A DNA stretch of 64,000 nucleotides from an uncultured Paracoccaceae bacterium (GCA_937138255.1 CAKZOU010000067.1:35516-99515), one strand, 5' to 3'; shown: positions 18,113-27,968, counted from the first letter of the stretch. The notes: generated from the letters alone by a model not told the origin. Numbers and translations: made by a program.

Positions 18113-21100
18113 ATGAGCCATCGCGCTGTCAGCCTGCACGACCGGTATGACCTTGGGCAGCAGACCGTTCTTCTCAATGGAACGCAGGCGCTCGCTCGTC
18201 TGATGCTCATGCAAAAGGCGCGGGATCGTGCCGCGGGGCTGAATACTGCTGGATACGTCACCGGCTATCGTGGCTCGCCGCTTGGCGCGGTCGATCAGCA
18301 GATGCAGAAGGCGCAAACCGACCTGAAAGCCGCCGATGTCCGCTTTGAGGCGGGCCTCAACGAGGATCTCGCCGCCACTGCCCTGTGGGGCACCCAGCAG
18401 GCTGAGTTGCGCGGCGAAGGCAAGTTCGACGGCGTCTTTGGCCTGTGGTATGGCAAGGGGCCAGGGGTCGACCGGTCGGGCGACGTGATGCGCCACGCGA
18501 ATATGGCCGGTTCCTCGGCCAACGGCGGCGTCCTCATGGCGATGGGCGATGACCACACGGGCGAAAGCTCGACCGTCTGCCATCAGTCCGACTGGGCGAT
18601 GGTCGATGCCTATATGCCGGTCCTGTCGCCCGCCGGCGTTCAGGAAATCCTTGATTACGGCCTTTATGGCTTTGCGCTTTCACGGTTCTCCGGCCTCTGG
18701 GTCGGCCTCAAGACGATGAAGGATACGGTCGAGGTCACCTCGGTTGTCGACGGACGCCCCGACCGCATGGCTTTTGTCACCCCCGATTTTCCGATGCCGG
18801 ATGGGGGCCTCAACATCCGCCTCAACGACCACTGGATCACTCAGGAAGCGCGGATGATCGACCACAAGCGCTTTGCCGCCGAGGCGTTTTCCCGCGCCAA
18901 CCGGATCGACAAGCGCGTCTGGGGCAAGTCCGGCGCCAAGATCGGCTTTGTGGCGGCAGGCAAGAACTGGCTTGATCTGGCGCATGCGCTGGCGCTTCTG
19001 GGCATCGACGAGGACCGCGCCGGGGCCATGGGCATCACCACCTACAAGATTGGTCAGACCTTCCCGCTCGATATGACGAGCTTCCACGATTGGGCCGAGG
19101 GGCTCGATCTGATCGTCTGCGTCGAGGAAAAGCGCAAGCTGATCGAGGTGCAGATCAAGGAGGCGATCTTTGACGACCGTCAGGGCCGCCGCGTCTATGG
19201 TTGGTATAAGGGCGGCGCCGGCGGGATGCACGAGGAAGAGCTTTTCCCGACCCGCATGGCCATCGACCCGATGCTGGTGGCCGAGAAGATCGGCGATATC
19301 CTGATCGAAGAGGGCTGCGGTTCCGAGGCGCTCGAAGGGTATCTGAACAAGGTGCGCGAGGCGCGGCGGGCCGAAAACGCCCCCGATATCGCGGCCCGCA
19401 CCCCCTATTTCTGCTCGGGCTGCCCGCACAATACCTCGACCAAGGTGCCCGATGGCTCACGCGCCTATGCCGGGATCGGCTGCCATATCATGGCGCTCTG
19501 GATGGACCGCGACACCAGCGGCTACACCCATATGGGCGGCGAGGGCGCGAACTGGATCGGCGAGGCGAAATTCTCGAAACGCGAACACGTTTTCCAGAAT
19601 CTGGGCGACGGGACCTATAACCATTCGGGCATTCAGGCGATCCGCGCCGCGCTCGCCTCGGATGTGAACATCACCTACAAAATCCTCTTCAACGACGCCG
19701 TTGCCATGACAGGCGGCCAGCGCAACGAGGGTGGCCTTACCGCCGATCATATCTGCCGCGAGCTTCAGGCGATGGGCGTCGAAAAGATCGCGCTGGTCTA
19801 TGATGAGAAGGAAGAGATCGACTTCTCGCGCTTCCCCTCGGGCCTGATGAAATACGAACGCGCCGAGCTGCCTCGGGTGCAAGAGGAATTCAGCAAGATC
19901 AAGGGCGTATCGGTCATTGTTTATGTTCAGACCTGCGCCGCCGAAAAGCGCCGCCGCCGCAAGAAGGGCGAATTTCCCGATCCCGACAAGCGGGTGTTCA
20001 TCAATACCGATGTTTGCGAAGGCTGCGGCGATTGCGGGGTTCAGTCGAACTGCGTCTCGATCGTTCCGGTCGAGACCGAGCTTGGCACCAAGCGGGCGAT
20101 TGACCAGTCGTCCTGCAACAAGGATTTCAGTTGCCTGAACGGGTTCTGCCCGTCCTTTGTCACCCTCGAAGGCGCGAAACTTCGCAAGAACGCCACGGAA
20201 ACCCTTGATATTCCTGATCTTCCAGAGCCCACGCTTCCCAAGATCAACGGCACCCACAATATCGTCGTCGCCGGTGTCGGCGGCACAGGCGTGGTGACCA
20301 TCGGCGCCATCCTCGCGATGGCGGCGCATATCGACGGCAAGGGCGCGGGCATGATGGAGATGGCGGGTCTCGCGCAAAAGGGCGGCGCGGTGCACGTCCA
20401 TTGCCGGATTGGCGAGAGCCCGGCCGATATCAACGCGATCCGCGTTGCCATGGGCGAGTGCGACGCGCTGATCGGCGGCGATCTTGTGGTTTCGGCAGGT
20501 TCCAAGACGCTTGAACTCACCACCACCGGCCGCACCAAGGCGGCGGTGAACGGCCACGAGATCATCACCGGAGATTTCACCCGCAAGCCGGATTTCCGTT
20601 TGCCGGTCGACAGGTTGCGCCTCACTCTTGAAGCGCGGCTCCGGGACGGTCTGGCGATGTTTGACGCCTCGGAACTGGCGCGCAAGCTGCTAGGCGACTC
20701 GGTCTATTCCAATATGCTGACCTTCGGCGCCTCGTGGCAGCAGGGCGCGATCCCCCTGAGCCATGCCTCGGTCATGGAAGCGATCACCCTCAACGGCGCC
20801 TCGGTCGAGCGCAACAAACGCGCATTCGAGATTGGCCGCTGGGCGATCTTGCATCCGGCGGAGGCTGCCGCGATCACCACTGGAAGAGAGGCGGGCAATC
20901 CGCTTTCATTGCAGGAGAAAATCGACTTTCGTGCACATAGGCTCGTCGATTATCAAGGCCCCGCACTAGCCGAGAAATACCGCCGCATGGTCGAGCGGTT
21001 CGAGGATACCGCCTTCAAAAACGCGGTTGCCGAGGGCTACTACAAAGTCCTCGCCTATAAGGACGAATACGAGGTCGCCCGCCTGCATCTTGAAACCCTC

Positions 21101-21526
21101 AAGAAGGCCGAGGCCGAATTCGAAGGTGACTTGAAGTTGAGCTGGCACATGGCTCCGCCGCTGATTTCTCCGATGGGCGCCAACGGCCGCCCGAAGAAGC
21201 GCCGCTTTGGCCCCGCTTTCGCCCGCCTCTGGCCGGTTCTCGCGCGGCTCAAAGCCCTGCGCGGCACGCCGCTTGATCTCTTCGGCTATACCGCCGAACG
21301 CCGGATGGAGCGCGGCCTGATCGCCGAATACGAAAGCGATATGGAGATGCTCCTTGGGCAGGAGCATCCGGTCGATCCCGATGCCGCCATCGCGCTGGCG
21401 CTTCTGCCCCTGCAGGTGCGCGGCTTCGGACCTGTCAAGCTCAAGAACCGCGAAGCTGCTGCCAAGCGCCGGGCCGAGATCCTAGATGCCTTGGCGCGCC
21501 CTGCGCCCAAGGCTGCCGCCGAGTAG
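18113..21526 (+). CDS. Fused indolepyruvate ferredoxin oxidoreductase (IorA-IorB)
   Basis: A 1137-residue thiamine-diphosphate, iron-sulfur enzyme that oxidatively decarboxylates arylpyruvates (from Trp, Phe, Tyr) to aryl-acetyl-CoA, passing electrons to ferredoxin. Order: an alpha-type transketolase-like pyrimidine domain (about 25-240), a ThDP-binding region (about 440-620, with CSGCPHNTST and GGEGANWIGE), a cysteine cluster CEGCGDCG near residue 637, then the gamma-type catalytic domain (about 710-900, GVGGTGVVTIGAILAMAA). Fusion of IorA and IorB is usual in proteobacteria. The start at 18113 follows GGGAGGAG. The paaG-like gene at 27969 could use phenylacetyl-CoA-type products, though it is not adjacent. 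Confidence 0.93.
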   Translation: MSHRAVSLHDRYDLGQQTVLLNGTQALARLMLMQKARDRAAGLNTAGYVTGYRGSPLGAVDQQMQKAQTDLKAADVRFEAGLNEDLAATALWGTQQAELRGEGKFDGVFGLWYGKGPGVDRSGDVMRHANMAGSSANGGVLMAMGDDHTGESSTVCHQSDWAMVDAYMPVLSPAGVQEILDYGLYGFALSRFSGLWVGLKTMKDTVEVTSVVDGRPDRMAFVTPDFPMPDGGLNIRLNDHWITQEARMIDHKRFAAEAFSRANRIDKRVWGKSGAKIGFVAAGKNWLDLAHALALLGIDEDRAGAMGITTYKIGQTFPLDMTSFHDWAEGLDLIVCVEEKRKLIEVQIKEAIFDDRQGRRVYGWYKGGAGGMHEEELFPTRMAIDPMLVAEKIGDILIEEGCGSEALEGYLNKVREARRAENAPDIAARTPYFCSGCPHNTSTKVPDGSRAYAGIGCHIMALWMDRDTSGYTHMGGEGANWIGEAKFSKREHVFQNLGDGTYNHSGIQAIRAALASDVNITYKILFNDAVAMTGGQRNEGGLTADHICRELQAMGVEKIALVYDEKEEIDFSRFPSGLMKYERAELPRVQEEFSKIKGVSVIVYVQTCAAEKRRRRKKGEFPDPDKRVFINTDVCEGCGDCGVQSNCVSIVPVETELGTKRAIDQSSCNKDFSCLNGFCPSFVTLEGAKLRKNATETLDIPDLPEPTLPKINGTHNIVVAGVGGTGVVTIGAILAMAAHIDGKGAGMMEMAGLAQKGGAVHVHCRIGESPADINAIRVAMGECDALIGGDLVVSAGSKTLELTTTGRTKAAVNGHEIITGDFTRKPDFRLPVDRLRLTLEARLRDGLAMFDASELARKLLGDSVYSNMLTFGASWQQGAIPLSHASVMEAITLNGASVERNKRAFEIGRWAILHPAEAAAITTGREAGNPLSLQEKIDFRAHRLVDYQGPALAEKYRRMVERFEDTAFKNAVAEGYYKVLAYKDEYEVARLHLETLKKAEAEFEGDLKLSWHMAPPLISPMGANGRPKKRRFGPAFARLWPVLARLKALRGTPLDLFGYTAERRMERGLIAEYESDMEMLLGQEHPVDPDAAIALALLPLQVRGFGPVKLKNREAAAKRRAEILDALARPAPKAAAE

Positions 21527-21637
21527 CGGAAATCCGCCGCGCAGGGCATGGATTCCCCTGCCTTTCCGCCCTATGAGCGCGGTGCCGCTTGACACCACGC
21601 CAAGCGGGGCGGACTTTGGGGGAAAACGGGGCAAAGC

Positions 21638-22450
21638 ATGGCAGTTGGCGTTTTCGATAGCGGGCTTGGCGGTTTGACGGTGCTGGACGCCGTGCAAAAG
21701 CGGCTGCCTGATGTGCCCTTCGTCTACTACGGCGACAATGCCCATGCGCCTTACGGCGTGCGCACCGCCGACGATATCTATGATCTGACCGTCGCGGGCG
21801 TGCAGCGGCTTTTCGATGCCGGTTGCGATCTGGTGATCCTCGCTTGTAACACCGCCTCCGCCGCTGCCCTGCGCCGGATGCAGGAGGCCTGGGTGCCGCG
21901 CGACAAGCGTGTGCTGGGAGTTTTCGTGCCGCTGATCGAGGCGCTGACCGAGCGCCACTGGGGCGACAACAGCCCGCCGCGCGAGGTGGCCGTCAAGCAT
22001 GTCGCCTTGTTCGCGACCCCCGCCACCGTCCGCAGCCGCGCATTCCAGCGCGAGCTAGCGTTCCGCGCCATCGGCGTCGATGTCGAGGCGCAGGCTTGTG
22101 GCGGCGTGGTCGACGCAATCGAAGAGGGCGACATGATCCTCGCCGAGGCGCTGGTCCGCAGCCATGTGGATGCGCTCAAGCGCAAGATGCCCGATCCCGA
22201 TGCCGCCGTGTTGGGTTGCACCCATTATCCGCTGATGGAAAGCGTGTTTCAGGATGCGCTGGGGCCTGATGTGAAGGTCTTCAGCCAGGCCAATCTCGTG
22301 GCCGAAAGCCTTGCCGATTATCTTGGCCGCCGCCCTGAAATGGTCGGCCCCGGCCCCGAAAGCGCCTTTCTGACCACCGGCGATCCGCGCAGGGTCTCGG
22401 ACCGCGCAACGCAGTTCTTGCGACGACAGATCACATTTGTCGCGGCCTGA
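21638..22450 (+). CDS. murI: Glutamate racemase
   Basis: Supplies D-glutamate for peptidoglycan by racemising L-glutamate without a cofactor. At 270 residues it is family length. The two catalytic cysteines are visible: Cys70 in ILACNTASA and Cys194 in LGCTHYPL. The N-terminal [14 protein letters not shown] is the substrate-binding signature. Upstream (21527-21637) there is no gene I can support. argC follows after 64 bases in the same direction. Confidence 0.95.
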   Translation: MAVGVFDSGLGGLTVLDAVQKRLPDVPFVYYGDNAHAPYGVRTADDIYDLTVAGVQRLFDAGCDLVILACNTASAAALRRMQEAWVPRDKRVLGVFVPLIEALTERHWGDNSPPREVAVKHVALFATPATVRSRAFQRELAFRAIGVDVEAQACGGVVDAIEEGDMILAEALVRSHVDALKRKMPDPDAAVLGCTHYPLMESVFQDALGPDVKVFSQANLVAESLADYLGRRPEMVGPGPESAFLTTGDPRRVSDRATQFLRRQITFVAA

Positions 22451-22514
22451 GTGACCGCGCGCTGTTGCGAGCCGGGCAAAACCTGCCTAGATCAATCCCG
22501 AACGGGAGACCCCA

Positions 22515-23543
22515 ATGACCTATAACGTCGCTATCCTTGGCGCCTCGGGCTATACCGGCGCCGAACTCGTGCGGATCATCGCCACCCACCCCGATCTGCG
22601 GATCGCGGCCCTTTCGGCCGACCGCAAGGCGGGCCAGACCATGGCCAGCGTCTATCCCCAGCTGCGCCACCTCGACCTTCCGGTGCTCTGCACCATTGAA
22701 GAGATTGATTTCGCCAAGATCGACCTCGTTTTCGCGGCCCTTCCGCATGGCCTCAGCCAAGCGCTGGTGCGCGATCTGCCGGCCTCGGTGAAGGTTGTCG
22801 ATCTCGGCGCCGATTTCCGTCTGCGCGATCCGGCCGCCTACGAGAAATGGTATGGCGCGGCGCATGTGGCGACCGATCTGCAGAAAGAGGCCGTCTATGG
22901 CCTGACCGAGTTCTACCGCGACGATATCCGCAAGGCGCGGCTCGTGGCGGGCACCGGCTGTAATGCCGCGACCGTGCAATTCGCGCTGCGGCCCTTGATC
23001 GAGGGAGGGTTGATCGACCTCGACGAGATCATCTGCGATCTGAAGAACGGCATCTCGGGAGCGGGGCGCTCGCTCAAGGAGAATATGCTCTTCACCGAAC
23101 GGCAGACCGACGTTCTGGGCTATTCCCAAGGCGGCAAGCACCGCCATCTGGGCGAGTTCGATCAGGAATTCACCGCTCTTGCCGGTCGTCCGGTCGAGAT
23201 CATGTTCACGCCGCACCTCGTGCCGATGAGCCGGGGCATCCTTGCCTCCTGCTATCTGCGCGGCGATGCCAAGGCGATCCATGCGGCCCTTGAGGCGCGC
23301 TATGCCAATGAGCCCTTCATCGTCGTCCTGCCCTTCGGCCAGTTGCCGGGCACAGGCGCTGTCGTGGGCTCGAACTTTTGCCACATCGGGGTGATTGGCG
23401 ACCGCAAGCCCGGACGGGCGATGGTCGTCTCGACCCTCGACAACCTCAACAAAGGCTCTTCGGGGCAGGCGGTGCAAAACGCCAACCTGATGCTGGGCCT
23501 CGATGAAACAGCGGGCCTGATGCTCGCGCCGGTATTCCCATGA
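22515..23543 (+). CDS. argC: N-acetyl-gamma-glutamyl-phosphate reductase
   Basis: Third step of arginine synthesis: NADPH-dependent reduction of N-acetylglutamyl phosphate to the semialdehyde. At 342 residues it is the common long form. The N-terminal nucleotide motif is [12 protein letters not shown] (9-20), and the catalytic Cys149 is in AGTGCNAAT, the variant of PGCYPT used by this subgroup. [11 protein letters not shown] is also conserved. Its TGA overlaps the ccmE start codon (ATGA at 23540-23543), so arginine synthesis and cytochrome c maturation genes share a transcript. Confidence 0.94.
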   Translation: MTYNVAILGASGYTGAELVRIIATHPDLRIAALSADRKAGQTMASVYPQLRHLDLPVLCTIEEIDFAKIDLVFAALPHGLSQALVRDLPASVKVVDLGADFRLRDPAAYEKWYGAAHVATDLQKEAVYGLTEFYRDDIRKARLVAGTGCNAATVQFALRPLIEGGLIDLDEIICDLKNGISGAGRSLKENMLFTERQTDVLGYSQGGKHRHLGEFDQEFTALAGRPVEIMFTPHLVPMSRGILASCYLRGDAKAIHAALEARYANEPFIVVLPFGQLPGTGAVVGSNFCHIGVIGDRKPGRAMVVSTLDNLNKGSSGQAVQNANLMLGLDETAGLMLAPVFP

Positions 23544-24007
23544 GCGGTTTGAAAAGCCTCAAGAAGCGCCGTCGGGTGCAGATCATCGTCTTGGCCTTCG
23601 TAGCGCTGGCGCTGTCGACGGGCCTCATCGGCTTTGCCATGCGCGACGGGATCAACCTGTTCCGTTCGCCCACGCAGGTTCTTGAAACCCCGCCGGGCGA
23701 GACGGAGGTGTTCCGCATCGGCGGCCTCGTGGCGATAGACAGCCTCGTGCGCGGCGAAGGCGAGACGATCACCTTTGTCGTGACCGACGGGACCTCGGAA
23801 GTGCCCGTGCGCTACACCGGCATTCTGCCCGATCTTTTCGACGAAGGGCAGGGCATGGTCGGGCAGGGCCGCTATGTGGGTGGCGTGTTCGAAGCCTCTG
23901 AAATTCTCGCGAAACACGACGAGAGCTATATGCCCAAAGAGGTGATCGAAGCCTTGAAAGAGCAGGGCGTCTACGTCGCACCGGACGGTAGCGAAGCCGG
24001 GAATTAA
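23540..24007 (+). CDS. ccmE: Cytochrome c maturation haem chaperone CcmE
   Basis: A periplasmic, membrane-anchored protein that binds haem covalently and delivers it to CcmF/H for attachment to apocytochrome c. At 155 residues it has a basic N-terminus (KSLKKRRR), one membrane helix at about 13-33, an OB-fold domain, and the haem-binding motif HDESYMP with His126 and Tyr130. It starts inside the argC stop. ccmF and ccmH follow about 1.5 kb downstream, after three lysis-type genes that split the ccm cluster. Confidence 0.96.
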   Translation: MSGLKSLKKRRRVQIIVLAFVALALSTGLIGFAMRDGINLFRSPTQVLETPPGETEVFRIGGLVAIDSLVRGEGETITFVVTDGTSEVPVRYTGILPDLFDEGQGMVGQGRYVGGVFEASEILAKHDESYMPKEVIEALKEQGVYVAPDGSEAGN

Positions 24008-24049
24008 CCCGATCCCATGAGCCTCTGGCCAGTGTTGCCGGGGGCTCAT

Positions 24050-24661
24050 ATGCAATCAGTCATTGAAATAGCGCGTGAAATCGTTGCCCGCGAGGGCGGC
24101 TTTGTCGATGATCCCGACGATCCGGGCGGGCCGACCAACCATGGCGTCACGCTGGCGACGCTCCGGCGGCTGGGCCGCGATATCAACCGCGACCGCAAGA
24201 TCGACGTGGCCGACGTGCAGGCGCTGGGGCGCGAGGCGGCGGCGCAGATCTTTGTCGAATACTATTTCCAGAAGCCGGGGATCGGCGGCCTTCCGGCCGT
24301 GCTCCAGCCCTCGGTGTTCGACGCCTATGTGAATATGGGCGGGCAGGCGGTGAAAGTGTTGCAGCGGCTCTTGGGGTCGATGCGCTTGGCCGTGGCTGTC
24401 GATGGGGTGGTCGGGCCGCAGACCTGCGAGGCGACGGCCAAGGCCCTTGCCGCCGCGCCCGATCACCTTGTCGATGCCTACGGGATCGCCCGCCGCAACT
24501 ATTACTACGCCCTTGGCGATGCGCGGCCCCAGAGCCGCAAATTTGCCCGCCGCCGCGATGGCGGCAAGGGCGGCTGGATCCTGCGCGCCGAAGAGTTCAT
24601 CAGCCCGCGCTTTCGCCTCACCGACGAGGCGCACCGGGCGCGGGTGGCGTCATGGGGCTGA
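24050..24661 (+). CDS. GH108-family endolysin, putative GTA-release lysin
   Basis: A 203-residue muramidase-type lysin. The N-terminal glycoside hydrolase 108 domain (about 5-90) has the catalytic Glu15 in REGGF and the family DDPGGPTNHGVT. A peptidoglycan-binding_3 domain follows (about 95-180, GVVGPQTCEA...). No signal peptide is seen, as expected for a holin-dependent enzyme. The start at 24050 follows CCGGGGG; an in-frame ATG at 24017 is possible. Its gene overlaps the downstream holin by ten bases. In R. capsulatus an endolysin/holin pair outside the GTA structural cluster (rcc00555/rcc00556) is required for GTA release; this pair matches in type. Confidence 0.85.
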   Translation: MQSVIEIAREIVAREGGFVDDPDDPGGPTNHGVTLATLRRLGRDINRDRKIDVADVQALGREAAAQIFVEYYFQKPGIGGLPAVLQPSVFDAYVNMGGQAVKVLQRLLGSMRLAVAVDGVVGPQTCEATAKALAAAPDHLVDAYGIARRNYYYALGDARPQSRKFARRRDGGKGGWILRAEEFISPRFRLTDEAHRARVASWG

Positions 24662-25212
24662 TCGGCGATCTTCTGACGCTTCTGTTCGGGGGCGGCCGGA
24701 ATGTCCTGGTCGAGACCCTCGGTGCTGTGCGCGAAAACGCCGAGGCCGGGGCCGAGCGGGATGCGAAATCGAAATCCGAAGCCCTGAGCCAGTTCGCCAC
24801 CGAGTTTGCCCAGCCCCGCAAAGGCCTGTTCGATCGGGTGATCGACGGTCTCAACCGCCTGCCGCGGCCGCTTCTGGCCTTCGGCACGCTGGGGCTTTTC
24901 ATCTCGGCCATGGTCAACCCGATCTGGTTTGCCTCGCGGATGCAGGGGATCGCGCTGGTGCCCGAGCCGCTCTGGTGGCTCATGGGGGCGATCGTCAGCT
25001 TCTATTTCGGCGCGCGGTCTCAGGCCAAGGGGCAGGAGTTTCAGCGCTCCATCGCCGAGACCGCCATTCGGGCCAGCGAGGTGACGGCCCGCCTCAAGGC
25101 GCTTGATGCCCTGAATTCGGGCGCGGCGGCGATCGAGGCCGACGCCTCCGAAAGCGCCATTCTGGCCGACAATCCCGCCCTCGATGAATGGGGCGCAGCC
25201 CATGACAGATGA
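24652..25212 (+). CDS. Three-TM holin of the gene-transfer-agent release family
   Basis: A 186-residue inner-membrane protein resembling the family described as holin of 3TMs for gene-transfer release. A hydrophobic N-terminus (1-12) is followed by a charged helix (20-70). Two clear membrane segments follow near 73-93 and 105-122 (RPLLAFGTLGLFISAMV; PLWWLMGAIVSFYFGAR), then a helical cytosolic tail rich in Ala, Glu and Ser. It would form membrane lesions that let the cytosolic endolysin reach peptidoglycan. It overlaps the endolysin by ten bases and the next gene by eleven, implying coupled translation. No capsid or packaging genes are in the window. Confidence 0.85.
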   Translation: MGLIGDLLTLLFGGGRNVLVETLGAVRENAEAGAERDAKSKSEALSQFATEFAQPRKGLFDRVIDGLNRLPRPLLAFGTLGLFISAMVNPIWFASRMQGIALVPEPLWWLMGAIVSFYFGARSQAKGQEFQRSIAETAIRASEVTARLKALDALNSGAAAIEADASESAILADNPALDEWGAAHDR

Positions 25213-25411
25213 CTGGACCCGCCTGATCGAGCGGCGGATCTCGGCGGTCGAGACCCGCAACGCCGTGGACGAGGTGCACCGGCACAATGTCGAAAAGCGC
25301 CTCGGCGCGATCGAAGACACATTGAAATGGCTGGTCCGTCTGGTTCTCGGCGCACTTATCGCGGCCGCCTTGGCGCTTGTGGTCGGCAGTGGCCTCGCGC
25401 CGGCCCCCTGA
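25202..25411 (+). CDS. XhlA-like small membrane protein, third gene of lysis cassette
   Basis: A 69-residue protein: an N-terminal helix with charged residues (about 5-42, DWTRLIERRISAVE...VEKRLGAIEDTLKWL) and one membrane segment (about 43-65), the layout of XhlA/haemolysin-type proteins that assist phage holins in Gram-positive defective phages. The start ATG at 25202 overlaps the holin stop by eleven bases; a slightly longer start at 25184 is possible. Similarity to XhlA is by pattern (helix, then KWLxRxxxGALIAA) and is not a full-length match that I can measure. A lysis accessory is inferred from position. Confidence 0.65.
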   Translation: MTDDWTRLIERRISAVETRNAVDEVHRHNVEKRLGAIEDTLKWLVRLVLGALIAAALALVVGSGLAPAP

Positions 25412-25484
25412 ACTGCGGCAAGGTGCCCGCGCTTTACACCGGCTTTTGATTGGGCTTGCCCGCGTCATGGGGTAGAAGGGCCCC

Positions 25485-27455
25485 ATGATTACAGAGCTTG
25501 GACATTTCGCCCTGATTCTGGCCTTTGGCATTGCCATCGTCCAGATGATCGTTCCCTTGATCGGTGCCCACAAAGGCTGGCGCAGCTGGATGGCCGTGGC
25601 CGATCCCGCCGCGATATCGCAGCTGATCCTGGTCGGTTTCTCTTTCGCCGCGCTGACATGGGCCTTCATGTCGTCTGATTTCTCGCTGAAACTGGTCTTC
25701 GAGAATTCCCACTCGGCCAAGCCGATGCTCTACAAGATCGCGGGAACATGGGGCAATCACGAGGGCTCCATGCTTTTGTGGCTCCTGATCCTGACGCTTT
25801 TCGGCGCCTCCGCTGCGCTCTTTGGCGGCAACCTGCCGGCAACGCTCAAGGCGCGGGTTCTGGCGGTGCAGTCGGCGATCAGCGTTGCCTTCTTCGCCTT
25901 CATCCTCTTTACATCAAACCCCTTCCTGCGTCTCGCGATCCCGCCGCTGGACGGCCAAGATCTCAACCCGCTCTTGCAGGATCCGGGCCTCGCCTTCCAT
26001 CCGCCGTTTCTCTACCTCGGCTATGTCGGCCTCTCGATGGCCTTCTCCTTTGCCGTGGCGGCGCTGATCGAGGGCCGCGTCGATGCCGCATGGGCCCGCT
26101 GGGTGCGGCCGTGGACGCTTGCGGCCTGGGTCTTCCTGACCATCGGCATCGCGCTTGGATCGTGGTGGGCCTATTACGAGCTTGGCTGGGGCGGCTTCTG
26201 GTTCTGGGATCCGGTCGAGAATGCCTCGTTCATGCCCTGGCTTTTCGCGGCGGCACTTCTGCATTCGGCCATCGTCGTTGAAAAGCGCGAGAGCCTGAAG
26301 AGCTGGACCATCCTTCTGGCCATCCTCGCCTTCGGCTTTTCGCTGCTCGGCACCTTTATCGTCCGCTCGGGCGTCATCACCTCGGTCCATGCCTTCGCAA
26401 ATGATCCCGAGCGTGGCGTCTTCATTTTGGCGATCCTTGCCGTATTCGTCGGTGGCGCGCTCACGCTCTTTGCCGCCCGCGCCGGGGCGATGGAGGCGCG
26501 CGGGGTCTTTTCCCTCGTCAGCCGCGAGAGTGCATTGGTTCTGAACAACATCCTCCTCGCGGTCAGCTCTTTCGTCGTTTTCGTCGGCACCATCTGGCCT
26601 CTCTTTGCCGAGATCATCCTCGGGCGGACCCTTTCGGTCGGCGCTCCCTTCTTCAACGCGGCCTTCACCCCCTTCATGGTGGCCCTCGCCGTGATCCTTC
26701 CCCCCGGCGCTATGCTGGCGTGGAAGCGGGGCACAATCGGCAAGGCGATGAAGCCGCTTTGGGGCGTCGTGGTGCTGGCTGTGGCGCTCGCGGGCCTCGC
26801 CTTTGCGCTTCAGACCGGCAAGAGCGCCCTTGGCCCGGTCGGCGTCGCGCTTGGTGTCTGGGTGGTCTTTGGCGCCTTGACCGACCTTTGGCAGCGCACG
26901 GGCCGGCAAGGGATGGCTGCCCGCCTCGGCCGTCTAGGCCGCTTGCCACGGTCGGACTGGGGCAAGGCCCTGTCGCACGCGGGCCTTGGGATCACGATCT
27001 TCGGCATCGCCACATTGATGGCTTGGCAAGAGGAAGACATCCGCACCGCCCAGATCGGCGAGAGCTTCACAGTTGGCGCTTGGGAGATCACGCTGGAAAG
27101 CGTCGAGCGGGCCGAAGGGCCAAACTATTCCTCGACCGTGGCCGCGATGACGGTGGCACGTGATGGCAAGGAGATCGGCACGCTCTATCCCGAGAAACGC
27201 TTCTATCCGGTGGCCGGAATGCCCACGACCGAAGCGGCGATCCGCAACGGTTTCCTGCGGGATATCTACCTTGTGATCGGCGACGCGCAGTCGAACGGCG
27301 GCTATGCGGTCCGCACCTATATCAAGCCTTTCGCCAACTGGATCTGGGGCGGGGCGATCCTCATGGCGCTTGGCGGGCTTGTGTCGCTGTCTGACCGCCG
27401 CCTGCGGGTGGCGGCGGGTGCGGCGAAGCGTGTCGAGGGGGTGCCTGCGGAATGA
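25485..27455 (+). CDS. ccmF: Cytochrome c haem lyase subunit CcmF
   Basis: A multi-pass inner-membrane protein that, with CcmH, attaches haem from CcmE to apocytochrome c. At 656 residues it is full length with many membrane helices. The tryptophan-rich WWD region is visible as WGGFWFWDPVENASFMPW near residue 233, and SAKPMLYKIAGTWGNHEGSMLLW is conserved near 80. The C-terminal soluble domain (about 505-615) precedes the final helix. It starts 73 bases after the lysis cassette on the same strand and overlaps ccmH by four bases. Confidence 0.96.
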   Translation: MITELGHFALILAFGIAIVQMIVPLIGAHKGWRSWMAVADPAAISQLILVGFSFAALTWAFMSSDFSLKLVFENSHSAKPMLYKIAGTWGNHEGSMLLWLLILTLFGASAALFGGNLPATLKARVLAVQSAISVAFFAFILFTSNPFLRLAIPPLDGQDLNPLLQDPGLAFHPPFLYLGYVGLSMAFSFAVAALIEGRVDAAWARWVRPWTLAAWVFLTIGIALGSWWAYYELGWGGFWFWDPVENASFMPWLFAAALLHSAIVVEKRESLKSWTILLAILAFGFSLLGTFIVRSGVITSVHAFANDPERGVFILAILAVFVGGALTLFAARAGAMEARGVFSLVSRESALVLNNILLAVSSFVVFVGTIWPLFAEIILGRTLSVGAPFFNAAFTPFMVALAVILPPGAMLAWKRGTIGKAMKPLWGVVVLAVALAGLAFALQTGKSALGPVGVALGVWVVFGALTDLWQRTGRQGMAARLGRLGRLPRSDWGKALSHAGLGITIFGIATLMAWQEEDIRTAQIGESFTVGAWEITLESVERAEGPNYSSTVAAMTVARDGKEIGTLYPEKRFYPVAGMPTTEAAIRNGFLRDIYLVIGDAQSNGGYAVRTYIKPFANWIWGGAILMALGGLVSLSDRRLRVAAGAAKRVEGVPAE

Positions 27456-27895
27456 AGTGGCTCCTTGTCACCTTGAGCCTTCTGGCCTCGCCCGCCTTTG
27501 CGGTGCAGCCTGACGAGATGCTGAGCAATCCCGCCCTTGAGGCACGGGCGCGCGAGATTTCAAAAGGTCTGCGCTGTCCTGTCTGCCAGAACGAGAATAT
27601 CGACGATTCCAACGCAGCGATCAGCCGCGAGCTGCGCATTCTCCTGCGCGAGCGCCTCGTCGAAGGCGACAGCGATCAGGAAGCCGTGGATTTCATCGTC
27701 AGCCGCTATGGCGAGTTTGTGCTTCTGAGGCCCGATGCCGAGGGGGCCAACCTCGTCCTCTGGCTCGCCCCGCCTTTGATGGCGGCTCTCGGGCTTGGCA
27801 TCGGCTGGGCCACCATCCGCCGGCGCAAACGGGCGCCGGACGAAGCCCTGAGCGCCGAGGAAGAGGCGCGGCTGGAAGAAATTCTCAAATCGTGA
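27452..27895 (+). CDS. ccmH: Cytochrome c maturation protein CcmH (CycL)
   Basis: A periplasmic thiol oxidoreductase subunit of the haem lyase that keeps the apocytochrome CXXCH cysteines reduced. At 147 residues it has a signal peptide (1-17, ending SPAFA), the redox motif LRCPVCQN with Cys42 and Cys45, and a C-terminal membrane helix (about 100-122). This is the short CcmH without the TPR CcmI part, which is encoded elsewhere. Coupled to ccmF by an ATGA overlap. Confidence 0.95.
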   Translation: MKWLLVTLSLLASPAFAVQPDEMLSNPALEARAREISKGLRCPVCQNENIDDSNAAISRELRILLRERLVEGDSDQEAVDFIVSRYGEFVLLRPDAEGANLVLWLAPPLMAALGLGIGWATIRRRKRAPDEALSAEEEARLEEILKS

Positions 27896-27968
27896 CGTGT
27901 GGTCGCCCTTTTTTGATCCACAGAAGCGGCTAGGGTCGTAGCTGCTGTATCAGCCGGAAACGAGTATC

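Noticed and set aside
24000..24050. CtrA site in front of the lysis cassette
   Set aside because: TTAACC occurs once at the ccmE stop but the partner half-site at seven bases is missing.
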